Shown here: positions 52,054-61,082 of the stretch, piece after piece
How positions within the stretch are numbered: position 1 is the stretch's first letter
Layout of the letters: every line of letters begins with the position of its first letter
Assembly (NCBI RefSeq): GCF_008086165.1
Contig: NZ_VSKL01000001.1
Coordinates: forward strand, 868,001 to 932,000
Reading direction: 5' to 3'
DNA: 64,000 nt
Source of the DNA: Algorimicrobium algoritergicola
Lineage (GTDB): Bacteria > Bacteroidota > Bacteroidia > Flavobacteriales > Flavobacteriaceae
Notes under the pieces: generated by a model
What the model saw: the letters and a program-made list of their open reading frames with translations, nothing else
Databases searched by the model: none
What the model was told of the DNA's origin: nothing
Program-made: the position numbers and the translations under genes

Positions 52054-53883
52054 ATGAGTAATCAATCAGATAAAGGATTAGTAACAGCAAAGGAAGTCGC
52101 TAAAGCCATACAGCTGGATAAGTATGGTGTTATTGGTACTTTTGCAGGCTGGGGTCTAATGAAATTATTGAAAATTTCCACGCTTAACGCGATCTATAAT
52201 CGCAACAAGCATTTGTCTGATCTAGAGTTTTTAGATGCTATTTTAGATGAGTTTCAAATAAAGTTTGATATACCTGAAGAAGACTTCAAGCGCTTACCAA
52301 AAGAAGGACCTTTTATTACTGTTTCCAACCATCCTTTAGGAGGTATTGATGGTATTTTGCTTCTAAAATTAATGTTAGAACAGCGTAAGGATTTTAAAAT
52401 AATCGCTAATTTTTTGCTGAATAGAATTGAGCCTTTAAAGCCATACATCATGCCTGTAAATCCTTTCGAGGATAAAAAAGATGCGCAATCTAGCATTGCA
52501 GGATTTAAAAATGCCATTCTGCATTTACGCGAAGGTCATCCATTAGGTGTTTTTCCTGCAGGTGAAGTATCTACCTATCGCGATGGTAAATTGATGGTGG
52601 ATAAACCTTGGGAGCCAGCAGCTATTAAACTGATTCAAAAGGCCAATGTACCGGTTGTTCCTATTTATTTTCATGCAAAAAATAGCTCGCTATTTTATAA
52701 ATTATCTAAAATTAGCGATACATTTAGAACGGCCAAATTACCTTCAGAATTATTAACACAAAAGCGTCGAACCATTAAAGTTAGAATTGGTAGACCTATT
52801 TCGGTTGCCGATCAAAATGAACATCCAACATTAGAAGGTTTTTCAGAGTTTTTAAGACGAAAAACCTATATGTTATCCAATTCCTTTGATGAGAAGGATA
52901 ATTTATTAAGCAACTTTCCAAACAAGCTGAAATTACCAAAACCACCAAAGCGTATTGTTGGTCAGGTTGATAAAAAATTAATGACCGAAGAAGTGGATGC
53001 GCTTCGCGAGGACGATTTCCGATTACTTCAAAGTAAAAATTACGAGGTGTTTTTAGCTCCAGCCAATAAAGTTCCAAATATTTTACAGGAAATTGGTCGT
53101 CTGCGCGAAATAACCTTTCGTGAAGTAGGGGAAGGAACCAATGAAGCTATTGATTTAGATGCTTTTGATACCTATTACCACCATATGTTTCTTTGGGATT
53201 CTGAAGCGAATATTCTTGTAGGTGCGTATAGAATGGGTCTAGGCTCCGAGATATTTAAAAAATTTGGTATTAATGGTTTTTACTTGCAGGATCTGTTCCG
53301 TTTTGAGCCAGAATTACATAAAATGATGAGCCAATCCATTGAGATGGGTCGTGCCTTTATTATAAAAAGCTATCAGCAAAAACCAATGCCGTTATTCCTA
53401 CTTTGGAAAGGTATTGTGCATACCACGTTGCGTTATCCAGAGCATAAATATTTAATTGGAGGCGTTAGTATCAGTAATCAGTTTACTAATTTTTCTAAAT
53501 CGTTGATGATTGAGTTTATGAAATCTCATTATTACGATCCGTATGTGGCGCAATATGTACACCCTAAAAAAGAGTTTAAAGTTAAACTTAAAGATGCTGA
53601 TAAGGATTTTGTGTTTGATGAAACGGAAGCCGATTTGAATAAGTTTGATAAAATTATTGATGAGGTAGAGCCAGGAGCTTTACGTTTGCCTGTATTACTA
53701 AAAAAATACATCAAGCAAAATGCCAGATTAGTGGCCTTTAATGTGGATCCGTTATTTAATAATTCGGTTGATGGTTTAATGTATATTAAAATTGCCGATT
53801 TACCTGAAAGCACTGTAAAGCCGGTAATGGAAGAGTTTCAGGCGGAATTGGAACGTAAGCTTTCTGAACAAACTGACGATTAA
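52054..53883 (+). CDS. Bifunctional acyltransferase, OlsF-like (ornithine/amino-acid lipid synthesis)
   Basis: 609 aa. The N-terminal half is a PlsC-type acyltransferase with SNHPLGGIDGILLL (NH...D motif) and VFPAGEVSTYRDGKLMVDKPWEPA. The C-terminal half (about 330-609) is a GNAT-like hemolysin/OlsB-type N-acyltransferase domain (EIGRLREITFREVGEGTNEAIDLD; YLIGGVSISNQF). This fusion matches OlsF, which makes ornithine lipids by both N- and O-acylation, including in Flavobacterium relatives. Glycine or other amino-acid lipid products are alternatives. Third gene after GNAT and lysC. Confidence 0.82.
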   Translation: MSNQSDKGLVTAKEVAKAIQLDKYGVIGTFAGWGLMKLLKISTLNAIYNRNKHLSDLEFLDAILDEFQIKFDIPEEDFKRLPKEGPFITVSNHPLGGIDGILLLKLMLEQRKDFKIIANFLLNRIEPLKPYIMPVNPFEDKKDAQSSIAGFKNAILHLREGHPLGVFPAGEVSTYRDGKLMVDKPWEPAAIKLIQKANVPVVPIYFHAKNSSLFYKLSKISDTFRTAKLPSELLTQKRRTIKVRIGRPISVADQNEHPTLEGFSEFLRRKTYMLSNSFDEKDNLLSNFPNKLKLPKPPKRIVGQVDKKLMTEEVDALREDDFRLLQSKNYEVFLAPANKVPNILQEIGRLREITFREVGEGTNEAIDLDAFDTYYHHMFLWDSEANILVGAYRMGLGSEIFKKFGINGFYLQDLFRFEPELHKMMSQSIEMGRAFIIKSYQQKPMPLFLLWKGIVHTTLRYPEHKYLIGGVSISNQFTNFSKSLMIEFMKSHYYDPYVAQYVHPKKEFKVKLKDADKDFVFDETEADLNKFDKIIDEVEPGALRLPVLLKKYIKQNARLVAFNVDPLFNNSVDGLMYIKIADLPESTVKPVMEEFQAELERKLSEQTDD

Positions 53884-53902
53884 TATTGGTTTAATAATCT
53901 AA

Positions 53903-53917
53903 AACCTTGGCAAGGTT
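53903..53917. terminator. Short hairpin between convergent genes
   Basis: AACCTT (53903-53908) and AAGGTT (53912-53917) lie between the stop codons of the OlsF-like and VOC genes. No T run follows, so termination is uncertain. Confidence 0.35.
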
Positions 53918-53919
53918 AT

Positions 53920-54303
53920 TTATAATGCGCTGTCTATAGGTTCCCAGAGTTCAATTTTGTTTCCATCATTGTCTAAAATCCAGCCAAATTTACCGTATTC
54001 ATATTCTTCCATTTCGCCTACAATGGTTACCCCTTCTTCTTTTAAGGTCTTTAAAAGATCAACTAAATTTTCAACACGATAATTAAACATGAAGTCTTTT
54101 TTGGAGGGCTCATAATATGCTGTGTCTTCCGGAAATGGACTCCATTGTGTGGTGCAATCGTTACCTTCATTGTCTTTCCATTTAAAGGTGCTACCATAAT
54201 CATCTGTATTAAAACCTAAATGGGTTTTATACCAATCTTTTGAAGCTTTTGGGTCTTTTACTTTAAAGAAAATTCCACCAATTCCTGTGACGCGTTTTTT
54301 CAT
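53920..54303 (-). CDS. VOC family (glyoxalase-like) protein
   Basis: 127 aa with two beta-alpha-beta-beta-beta modules: TGIGGIFFKVKDPKASKDWY at the start and GEMEEYEYGKFGWILDNDGNKIELWEP at the end, which supplies a metal-binding Glu. Such proteins bind divalent metal and act on diverse small molecules; no specific reaction can be assigned. First of four same-strand genes with small gaps (53.9-55.3 kb). Confidence 0.85.
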   Translation of the reverse strand: MKKRVTGIGGIFFKVKDPKASKDWYKTHLGFNTDDYGSTFKWKDNEGNDCTTQWSPFPEDTAYYEPSKKDFMFNYRVENLVDLLKTLKEEGVTIVGEMEEYEYGKFGWILDNDGNKIELWEPIDSAL

Positions 54304-54305
54304 TA

Positions 54306-54764
54306 TTATGTTTTTTTTATGTTCGTTTCATAAATTGAAATCCACTCTTTTACGGATAGTTTTTTACAAAGTTCCGCAATTAGGTTAAATGGAATTTCAT
54401 TTATATTCTTAAATCGAATACAGCTTTTCCCCATATCTAGTTTTCGTTTGCAATGTTTAGGATACTCAGAAACAAACCAATCATGAATTTCGGGAACTGC
54501 GTATATGCCACTATGGTATAGATTTATTGAGTTTTTTTGTGAAGCGAAACTCATGAAAGGTAAGGGCTCCTTCGGGTTGCAATGGTAACCATCAGTATAT
54601 ACACTATGTGGTATGTAATAACCAATCATGCCATATTGAATACCCTCTTCAAAGTCTTTAGGCAAATTCGTAGTAATGGTTTTGCGTAACTGTTTTAAGA
54701 CCTCATGTCGTTCTTCTGGGGTTTGATTAATATAATCTTCAGGAGTTGATGCTTGATATTGCAT
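54306..54764 (-). CDS. DUF1801 domain protein
   Basis: 152 aa with the DUF1801/YdhG-like pattern TPEERHEVLKQLRKTITTNLP ... EGIQYGMIGYYIPHSVY ... MSFASQKNSINLYHSGIYAV ... CIRFKNINEIPFNLI. The family is iron-chaperone-like in fold (frataxin-like) but functionally uncharacterised. It is 2 bp upstream of the VOC gene. Confidence 0.85.
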   Translation of the reverse strand: MQYQASTPEDYINQTPEERHEVLKQLRKTITTNLPKDFEEGIQYGMIGYYIPHSVYTDGYHCNPKEPLPFMSFASQKNSINLYHSGIYAVPEIHDWFVSEYPKHCKRKLDMGKSCIRFKNINEIPFNLIAELCKKLSVKEWISIYETNIKKT

Positions 54765-54770
54765 GATTTT

Positions 54771-55280
54771 TTAGGCTTTACGTTTAAGGATTCCACTTGA
54801 AATTACTGATATTACAAATCCGATAATAAAAACAGTAAATGCCATAAGAAAAAAGTTAAAAAAAGGATTCCCGAAAATTTCGCGTTGCGATTCTAATTCA
54901 ATTAATTTAGCTTGAAAATCAGCGTCAGATAATGTTCCTCGGAAGGTTTCAATCGAGTGATTATAATACTCTGTTGTGAAATCTGGATTTATAAATGTGG
55001 TATAAACTACATTAATGAGTCCGAAAGTTAACGATGTAAAAACGGAGATGAGTAGACCAATTTTTAATCCTTTTGAAAATTTAAGAATTCCATTATTTAT
55101 GGTGTCACGATAATACTTAATTCCAAAATAAATAAATAAAAGCGATAATATAATACTGATATATCCGACTACTTCACTCATGGAATAATCCAAGGAACCT
55201 TCAAAAATAAATGATGTACTAAAAAGTAATATTAATAAGCCACTACTATATAATCCGTATTTATAAACTGTTTGTTTCAT
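54771..55280 (-). CDS. DUF4199 family membrane protein
   Basis: 169 aa with four membrane segments, one pair at the N terminus (about 8-24 and 38-54), one at about 72-92 and one at about 143-164. A soluble acidic loop (EYYNHSIETFRGTLSDADFQ) sits between the last two. This is the layout of DUF4199, widespread in Bacteroidota and of unknown function. It lies between the dehydrogenase and DUF1801 genes. Confidence 0.82.
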   Translation of the reverse strand: MKQTVYKYGLYSSGLLILLFSTSFIFEGSLDYSMSEVVGYISIILSLLFIYFGIKYYRDTINNGILKFSKGLKIGLLISVFTSLTFGLINVVYTTFINPDFTTEYYNHSIETFRGTLSDADFQAKLIELESQREIFGNPFFNFFLMAFTVFIIGFVISVISSGILKRKA

Positions 55281-55289
55281 GATTGTAAG

Positions 55290-56246
55290 TTAGCAAAATT
55301 TTATTTTAATTTTATCGACAATAGTTTGAGCCAATTTCTCCTTGCTCTCAACCGTCCAACCAGCAACATGTGGTGTTAAAAGCACGTTTTTAGCTTGAAT
55401 TAAATATTGAAAAGCCTGTGGCATCTCGACTGCGCTCGATGTGACATCTTTCTTGAATAAATTTTCAAACGATGCTTTTTCGTATTCTAAAACATCTAAT
55501 CCAGCACCTAAAATTTTACCAGATTTTAAGGCGGTTACTAAATTATCAGTTACAACACTTTTGCCTCGAGCCGTATTAATCAGCCAAAATGGTTTTTGGA
55601 AAGTGTTTATAAACTCGGTATTCACCATGTTGAGGGTTAGTAGTGTTTGTGGAGTGTGTAAACTTAAAACATCTGCTTGGGTTTGCAGTGTTTTTAAATC
55701 CACTTGCTTGGCATTTTCATCACCAACATGGGATTTAATGTCGTAACATAAAACAGTGACATCAAAACCACGTAATTTTTTAGCGAAGGCTTTTCCCATA
55801 TTCCCATAGCCAATAAGTCCAACGGTTTTTCCATCCAGTTCAACACCTCGATTTTCTTCACGTAACCAGTTTCCGTTTCTAACTTCTTGGTCTGCTTTGT
55901 TGAGTTTGTTGAATAGGGATAACAACATACCTAAAGTATGTTCGCCAACTGCATTTCTGTTTCCTTCTGGTGCGGAAATAAGCTGAACACCTTTTTGTTT
56001 TGCATAGTCACCATCAATATTTTCCACACCTGCACCTACGCGACCAATAAATTTTAGGTTAGTAGCCGCATCCAAGAATTCTTTGTCTATGGAAAAACGA
56101 CTACGAATTATAACGCCATCATACTCATGAATTTTAGCCTCAATGTCCGATTTGGAAGCCGTGTAATCTTCATCGTTTTGAAAGCCTAAAGCATGCAATT
56201 GCTCAAGCAATAATGGGTGATTGGTATCTAAGTGGAGTATTTTCAT
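55290..56246 (-). CDS. D-2-hydroxyacid dehydrogenase (phosphoglycerate-dehydrogenase-like) with an insert
   Basis: 318 aa. NAD-binding motif VGLIGYGNMGKAFA, catalytic Arg in NTARGKSVV, Glu in LEYEKAS region and His in LTPHVAGWTVES are present, as in D-3-phosphoglycerate dehydrogenase (SerA-like) short forms. It probably oxidises or reduces a 2-hydroxy/2-keto acid with NAD(H). Between FENLFKK and QAFQYLI lies an unusual DVTSSAVEMP segment encoded by a palindromic repeat (55420-55448); the frame is kept and the active-site His follows, so the enzyme may remain functional. Confidence 0.88.
   Translation of the reverse strand: MKILHLDTNHPLLLEQLHALGFQNDEDYTASKSDIEAKIHEYDGVIIRSRFSIDKEFLDAATNLKFIGRVGAGVENIDGDYAKQKGVQLISAPEGNRNAVGEHTLGMLLSLFNKLNKADQEVRNGNWLREENRGVELDGKTVGLIGYGNMGKAFAKKLRGFDVTVLCYDIKSHVGDENAKQVDLKTLQTQADVLSLHTPQTLLTLNMVNTEFINTFQKPFWLINTARGKSVVTDNLVTALKSGKILGAGLDVLEYEKASFENLFKKDVTSSAVEMPQAFQYLIQAKNVLLTPHVAGWTVESKEKLAQTIVDKIKIKFC
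55420..55448. repeat. REP-like palindromic repeat inside a coding region
   Basis: CATCTCGACTGCGCTCGATG (55422-55441) followed by TGACATC resembles the short dispersed palindromic element with a TCGACTGCGCTCGA-type core commonly found between genes in flavobacteria. Here it lies within the dehydrogenase gene and adds about ten in-frame codons. G+C is well above that of the flanks. Only one copy was noticed in this window. Confidence 0.6.
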
Positions 56247-56384
56247 GTATAAAAAAACAACGGATTAGTTTACATCAAATATATGAAACCTAAACATGAA
56301 CTCCAGGTTTTCAATTCAAGCAATTATGTGTGCCAGCGATTACGCGCCCATTCTTAATTTGATAAATAAGAACTCATGATTGCT

Positions 56385-56460
56385 TTGCAGTTGAAACGGC
56401 ATCCTTTTCTTTTTTTAGAAAAAAAGAAAAGATAAAGTGGATAGCGCGACCTTTATGGTA
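56385..56460. other. Candidate structured RNA or dispersed intergenic element
   Basis: CTTTTCTTTTTTT (56404-56416) and AAAAAAAGAAAAG (56419-56431) form a perfect 13-bp stem with a 2-nt loop, bracketed by non-AT-rich blocks GCAGTTGAAACGGCATCC and ATAAAGTGGATAGCGCGACC. I recall similar block-hairpin-block arrangements in other flavobacterial intergenic regions, possibly a described RNA motif such as Flavo-1; not tested. It lies between the dehydrogenase start and the mgtE stop. Confidence 0.4.
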
Positions 56461-56482
56461 GCGCAAAAAAATCATTTAAAAA

Positions 56483-57856
56483 TTAAAAACCTAAAATGAG
56501 TTTGGCAATGAGAAAGTACGTTAATATGCCAAATAAATCATTACTGGTTGTAATAAATGGTCCTGTTGCTACGGCTGGATCAATGCCGCGTTTGTCAAGA
56601 AAAATAGGAATAAACGTGCCAATAATTGCTGCCATAATAATCACGGCTACTAGCGCAATACTAATGGTTATAGAAACGATATAAGGTGTGCTAAAAACGA
56701 AATGTGTAATGACCAGACCAATGCAGGCAATAGCGATTCCGTTTACCAAACCGAGTAAGGCTTCCTTTAATAAGCGTTTAACAATGTTGCCATCTATGGT
56801 GTCATTTGCCAATCCTTGAACAACAATAGCTGACGATTGTACACCGACATTTCCAGCGGTTGCTTGGATTAAAGGAACAAAACTTAATAGCACGACGAAG
56901 GCTCCCATGTGATCGTTAAATTGCTCGATAATTCCAGCGGCTCCAAGGCCACCAAACATTCCAATTAATAACCATGGTAAACGCGCTTTGGTGAGTTTCC
57001 AGATACTATCATCGGCTTCTACATCTTGCGAAATACCTGCTGCTAATTGGTAATCTTTATCCGCTTCTTCACGAATAACATCTACAATATCATCAATGGT
57101 AATTCTGCCCAACAATGTATAATTTTTATCGACTACAGGAATGGCTTCTAAATCGTATTTCTGCATGATTTTGGCTACCTCCTCAACATCTTCGTCTACA
57201 AAAACATAATCCACACTGGTAATATAGATGTCGGCAATTTTTTGATCGCTTTTAGCAACAATTAAATCTTTTAAAGATAAGCGCCCTTTTAGTTTATTCT
57301 GTCTGTCTACTACGTAAATGGAATGTACGCGTCTCACATCTTTTGCTTGGCCACGAATTCTGCGTAAACAACCTGCAACGGTCCAAGTTTCGTAAACCTT
57401 GACGAGTTCTTTTGCCATGAGTCCACCAGCCGTGTCTTCATCATAGGCTAAAAGTTCGGTAATTTCATCACGATGTTCTGTGTCCTCAATATGAGAGATG
57501 ACTTCGGCTTGACGTTCTTCAGAAAGTTCCGCTATAATATCGGCTGCATCATCGGTGTCTAATTCTTCAATTTCTTCGGCAATTTCTTTAGCCGATAAGT
57601 TTTTAAGAATTTTTTCACGCGTGTCCTCATCTAACTCAATTAGAATATCCGAAGTGGTTTCTGAATCTAATAATTTAATAACGTAAACGGCTTCTTCCAG
57701 ATTGATTTCATCAAGAATCTCGGCTATATCGGCATGGTGAAAATCCATCAATAAGGTTTTAAGATCCTTATCGTTTTTAAATTCGATAAGATTCTCAACC
57801 TGTTCAATAAGTTCGTCTGTAAGCTGAAATTGGATATTCTCTTGTTCTTCGGACAT
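56483..57856 (-). CDS. mgtE: Magnesium transporter MgtE
   Basis: 457 aa: MgtE N-terminal helical domain (about 20-135), a CBS pair (about 135-260) and five C-terminal membrane helices with conserved PLIQATAGNVGVQSSAIVVQGLA and TGPFITTSNDLFGIL, which line the pore and Mg site. The cytosolic domains close the channel when Mg is abundant. It lies 38 bp after rsmA on the same strand. Confidence 0.95.
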   Translation of the reverse strand: MSEEQENIQFQLTDELIEQVENLIEFKNDKDLKTLLMDFHHADIAEILDEINLEEAVYVIKLLDSETTSDILIELDEDTREKILKNLSAKEIAEEIEELDTDDAADIIAELSEERQAEVISHIEDTEHRDEITELLAYDEDTAGGLMAKELVKVYETWTVAGCLRRIRGQAKDVRRVHSIYVVDRQNKLKGRLSLKDLIVAKSDQKIADIYITSVDYVFVDEDVEEVAKIMQKYDLEAIPVVDKNYTLLGRITIDDIVDVIREEADKDYQLAAGISQDVEADDSIWKLTKARLPWLLIGMFGGLGAAGIIEQFNDHMGAFVVLLSFVPLIQATAGNVGVQSSAIVVQGLANDTIDGNIVKRLLKEALLGLVNGIAIACIGLVITHFVFSTPYIVSITISIALVAVIIMAAIIGTFIPIFLDKRGIDPAVATGPFITTSNDLFGILTYFLIAKLILGF

Positions 57857-57894
57857 GCGTTTTTGTTAAGTTACTTTGTTAAGACAACAAAGAT

Positions 57895-58674
57895 TTAGTC
57901 ATTTTCATCGGTTTCTATCAATTGTGTAAGTTCTAGAAAAGCGGCTACAGATAATTGTTCTGGTCGCTTGTCAAAGATAACATTTGCTTTCAAATTATCA
58001 GACAGATTGAAGGTTTTTAAGCTGTTTCGCAATGTTTTTCTCCGTTGTTGAAATGCTTGTTTTACAACCTTGAAAAATAATTTCTCATCACATGGAAGCT
58101 CAAAATTTTCTTTTCGTTTTAGAACTAGTACGCCAGATTCAACCTTTGGTGGTGGATTAAAAACCGTAGGTGGAACGGTAAATAAATAGTCGGCTTCATA
58201 AAACGCTTGTGTTAAAACCGATAAAATACCATACACTTTGCTGCCTTCCTTGGAACAAATACGTTGGGCAACTTCTTTTTGAAACATGCCTGAAAACTCC
58301 GGAATCTGGTCGCGCATTTCTAAAGTTTTAAATACAATTTGCGTGGAAATATTATAAGGGAAATTTCCAATTATAGCGAAGGGCTCGTCATTGAAAACTT
58401 CTTTTAAATCGTATTTTAAAAAATCTTTCTCTATAACCCGATCGGCTAAATTGAGATAGTTGTTTTTAAGATATTCAACTGATTCGGGATCTATTTCTAT
58501 AACGTGCGTTGTGATATCTTTTTTAAGAAGATACTTGGTTAAAACGCCCATACCAGGACCAATTTCCAAAACGTGCTTGTAGCCTTTAAAAGACAAGGAA
58601 TCGGCAATTTTTTCTGCAATGGTTTCATCCGTTAAAAAATGCTGGCCTAAATATTTTTTTGCTTTTACAGACAT
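57895..58674 (-). CDS. rsmA: 16S rRNA dimethyladenosine transferase RsmA (KsgA)
   Basis: 259 aa. [12 protein letters not shown] at the N terminus, SAM motif [24 protein letters not shown] and the catalytic NFPYNIS (the family has NLPYNIS). It dimethylates A1518 and A1519 of 16S rRNA (E. coli numbering) in late 30S maturation. It is followed by mgtE and preceded by the DUF4286 gene with 37 bp. Confidence 0.95.
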   Translation of the reverse strand: MSVKAKKYLGQHFLTDETIAEKIADSLSFKGYKHVLEIGPGMGVLTKYLLKKDITTHVIEIDPESVEYLKNNYLNLADRVIEKDFLKYDLKEVFNDEPFAIIGNFPYNISTQIVFKTLEMRDQIPEFSGMFQKEVAQRICSKEGSKVYGILSVLTQAFYEADYLFTVPPTVFNPPPKVESGVLVLKRKENFELPCDEKLFFKVVKQAFQQRRKTLRNSLKTFNLSDNLKANVIFDKRPEQLSVAAFLELTQLIETDEND

Positions 58675-58711
58675 GTTTGATTTTTTTGTTTTTTTGAAAA
58701 TGGGTTATTTT

Positions 58712-59038
58712 CTATTTTGTACTCATGGTAAATTCTTCTATAACTTCTAATTCGGTACAAAATGAGAGCATTTTGTCGCCAAACTTTTTAAGTCCATCTA
58801 ATCGAAATCCTTCATCATCGTCATCATAATAGCTATCTAATGTTTGTCGCGAATGAGCGCAAAACTGAACAGAATAGGTAACACCACCCATTTCTTCTTC
58901 AATTAACACACGCGTTAGTTTGGCATCTTTAAATTTTCCAGTAGCTAATACTTTTGGAATGTGGTCTGTTTTCATCCAATTTAACCAATCTTGTTGGAGG
59001 CTGTTTTCAATGTTTATGGTCACATTATATATAATCAT
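58712..59038 (-). CDS. DUF4286 family protein
   Basis: 108 aa. MIIYNVTINIENSLQQDWLNWMKTDHIPKVLATGKF is the typical DUF4286 opening; this ferredoxin-like fold family has no assigned function. It sits directly upstream of rsmA, an arrangement common in Bacteroidota. Confidence 0.85.
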   Translation of the reverse strand: MIIYNVTINIENSLQQDWLNWMKTDHIPKVLATGKFKDAKLTRVLIEEEMGGVTYSVQFCAHSRQTLDSYYDDDDEGFRLDGLKKFGDKMLSFCTELEVIEEFTMSTK

Positions 59039-59142
59039 GCGTGTAAGATTTGCTGTTTAAATACCTAGTTGTGCAAATTACAGGAGTTCGCGCTCATCAT
59101 CAAAAGGTTTTAGCCTTTTTTCGTGAATTAAGGTGATATTTT

Positions 59143-60912
59143 CTAATTTAAATCGTCTCCTCGTAAAACACGGTATCTTTTTCGTGCATCCACAAAGTAA
59201 ATACTGTCTTGGTAATTAAAAATAATTTGCTCGTAGTTTTCTTTGGCTTTTTGTGGATCTTGAAGCTGATATTCATGCAATTCGGCTATGGCAAAATAGG
59301 CATCATCCGCTAAAATATCATCTTTAAAATTAGCAATGATGATTTGATAGTTTACGACTGCTTTTTCAAATTGATTTTTAGACTCATAAAGTTTGCCTTG
59401 CTTATAAAGTGCTTGATCTTCTATGGATTGCCCTTTGTAATTTTCTAAAATGGTATTTAAAAGCGCAATGGCTTCATTGGGTTTGTTTTGAAAGGCCATT
59501 AAATCGGCTTTGGCGTAAAGTTTTAAAGCGGCTTGTGTGGAATCTTCAAATTTATTATCCGTTATCAGCAACATTAAATCCAAAGCATCATTAGCGATGA
59601 GTTGTGATGTGGATGATTTTAAGATTTTAAGTTGGGATTCTGCCCATTTAAAATCGCCTTTATAATAACTGGTTTGAGCTACTTTAAAGCGTGCTTCTTG
59701 AGCCAATGTGCTATTTTTTAAATTCCGTTGAATTTGAGTGAAATAAATTAAAGCTTCGTTGAATTTTTCCTGCAATACGAGAATATCACCTAATTCTAAT
59801 TTTACTGTTCCTTCATCTAAATCTGATAAGGGTAGTTTTAAACTTTCTTTTAACAAAACCGTTGCTGCTTGCGGATCATGCTTGTGAAATGCCAAAAAGT
59901 GTGCATAGGCAATTTGCAGATTTATGGTTTGATTAAATTTTCCGAAGGTTTCAAAAAGCTCTAAATAGGTGTTGTCAATAGTTTCTAAATCGGTTTCTGT
60001 TTTTAGATCAATTTGCAGTAAATTATAATGTGCGCCAATTTGAACATCTGGATTTTGAGCTGTTTCTGCCAAATAGGTGAAAATGTTTTTAGATACATCA
60101 AAATCATTGTCGTTCATAGCTACAAAGGCCAATTCTTCAATGCGCTCTAGACTTTCTGGTTGCCTATTAAAGATAGCTTTTTCTTGCGCAAATGCTTTAT
60201 TGTAATCCTTTTGTTGAATAAAAAGCCAACTCAATAATTCATTCCAAAGCAAGTTAGGTTCTTGTTGTATTTTTTTGAGCAATAAGCGTTTTAAAATGAG
60301 ATTGTTTTCGTTTTCTGGATCATCTGTTATGAAGTCGCTCATGGCACGTTTAATTGTATTTAAATAGGAACTATTAACGTCCACGAAATTTAAATAACTA
60401 CTAAACATTTTTTCTACATTGCCTTGTTCGCCATAAATTCGTGATAATTGAATGTTGAAATTCATGGCTGGTTTCAGAATCATGGCTTTCTCATAAGTGG
60501 TGATAGCTTGATCTAAAAGCGAGCGATTTTCGAAGAATTTACCCACAGAATACGCGAAATTTGGATTTTCGTCTAAAAAGGAAATGGCTTTTGTATAATT
60601 GGTATTGGCAGATTCTAAATCGTTTTTTAATTGATAATTATAACCCAATTCCACATATAGCGCGGGATATTTTACCCGTTCAATTTGCTGGATTAAAAGG
60701 GCTTCAGCTTCATCCAATTGCTCTAGCTGCTGATGCGTTTTGATAAGTTCCAAAAAATAGGCGTTATTATTAGCCGAATTTCTATGTAATTCTTGATAAG
60801 CCAAGAGTGCTTTTTCAAACTCTCCGTTTTTAGAATACTCTTTAGCGAGCAAGTCTTCTTGAGAAAACATACTGACTGATAATAGAAAAAAGAATAAAAG
60901 AAAAAGACGCAT
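59143..60912 (-). CDS. Large secreted TPR-repeat protein
   Basis: 589 aa with signal peptide (MRLFLLFFFLLSVSMFSQ) and TPR units along most of its length (ALLAYQELHRNSANN, SANTNYTKAISFLDE, EALIYFTQIQRNLKNSTLAQEA, and the C-terminal QFEKAVVNYQIIIANFKDDI ... PQKAKENYEQIIFNYQDSIY). The C-terminal repeats resemble YbgF/TolA-binding-type TPRs. It probably scaffolds envelope proteins. Located upstream of the DUF4286-rsmA-mgtE group on the same strand. Confidence 0.88.
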   Translation of the reverse strand: MRLFLLFFFLLSVSMFSQEDLLAKEYSKNGEFEKALLAYQELHRNSANNNAYFLELIKTHQQLEQLDEAEALLIQQIERVKYPALYVELGYNYQLKNDLESANTNYTKAISFLDENPNFAYSVGKFFENRSLLDQAITTYEKAMILKPAMNFNIQLSRIYGEQGNVEKMFSSYLNFVDVNSSYLNTIKRAMSDFITDDPENENNLILKRLLLKKIQQEPNLLWNELLSWLFIQQKDYNKAFAQEKAIFNRQPESLERIEELAFVAMNDNDFDVSKNIFTYLAETAQNPDVQIGAHYNLLQIDLKTETDLETIDNTYLELFETFGKFNQTINLQIAYAHFLAFHKHDPQAATVLLKESLKLPLSDLDEGTVKLELGDILVLQEKFNEALIYFTQIQRNLKNSTLAQEARFKVAQTSYYKGDFKWAESQLKILKSSTSQLIANDALDLMLLITDNKFEDSTQAALKLYAKADLMAFQNKPNEAIALLNTILENYKGQSIEDQALYKQGKLYESKNQFEKAVVNYQIIIANFKDDILADDAYFAIAELHEYQLQDPQKAKENYEQIIFNYQDSIYFVDARKRYRVLRGDDLN

Positions 60913-60970
60913 AATATTACTTTGTGTAAATATAGCAAAAGTGCGCTGTAGATGATGTGAATGTTTTTAT

Positions 60971-61001
60971 AAAAAAAATGCCTGAAGTGTTTTCAGGCAT
61001 T
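60971..61001 (-). terminator. Terminator of a minus-strand small gene
   Basis: ATGCCTGAA (60978-60986) pairs with TTCAGGCAT (60992-61000). The T run appears only on the minus-strand side (60971-60977), so it ends a minus-strand transcript coming from higher coordinates, where the only candidate is the small ORF at 61083-61211. Confidence 0.7.
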
Positions 61002-61082
61002 TACCAACCAAAATAAGTGTGCTATTAATCATTGTAAATTACAAAATGATTCAATTACCTGATTGGGGCAATTTTACTTATA

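Noticed and set aside
55290-56246. A frameshift or pseudogene in the dehydrogenase caused by the palindromic insert
   Set aside because: The frame is uninterrupted, and the motifs on both sides (NTARG, TPHVAGWT) stay in one frame.
59102-59119. AAAAGG/CCTTTT hairpin after the large TPR gene as terminator
   Set aside because: The stem is only six A/T-heavy pairs without a T run on the minus strand, too weak to list.
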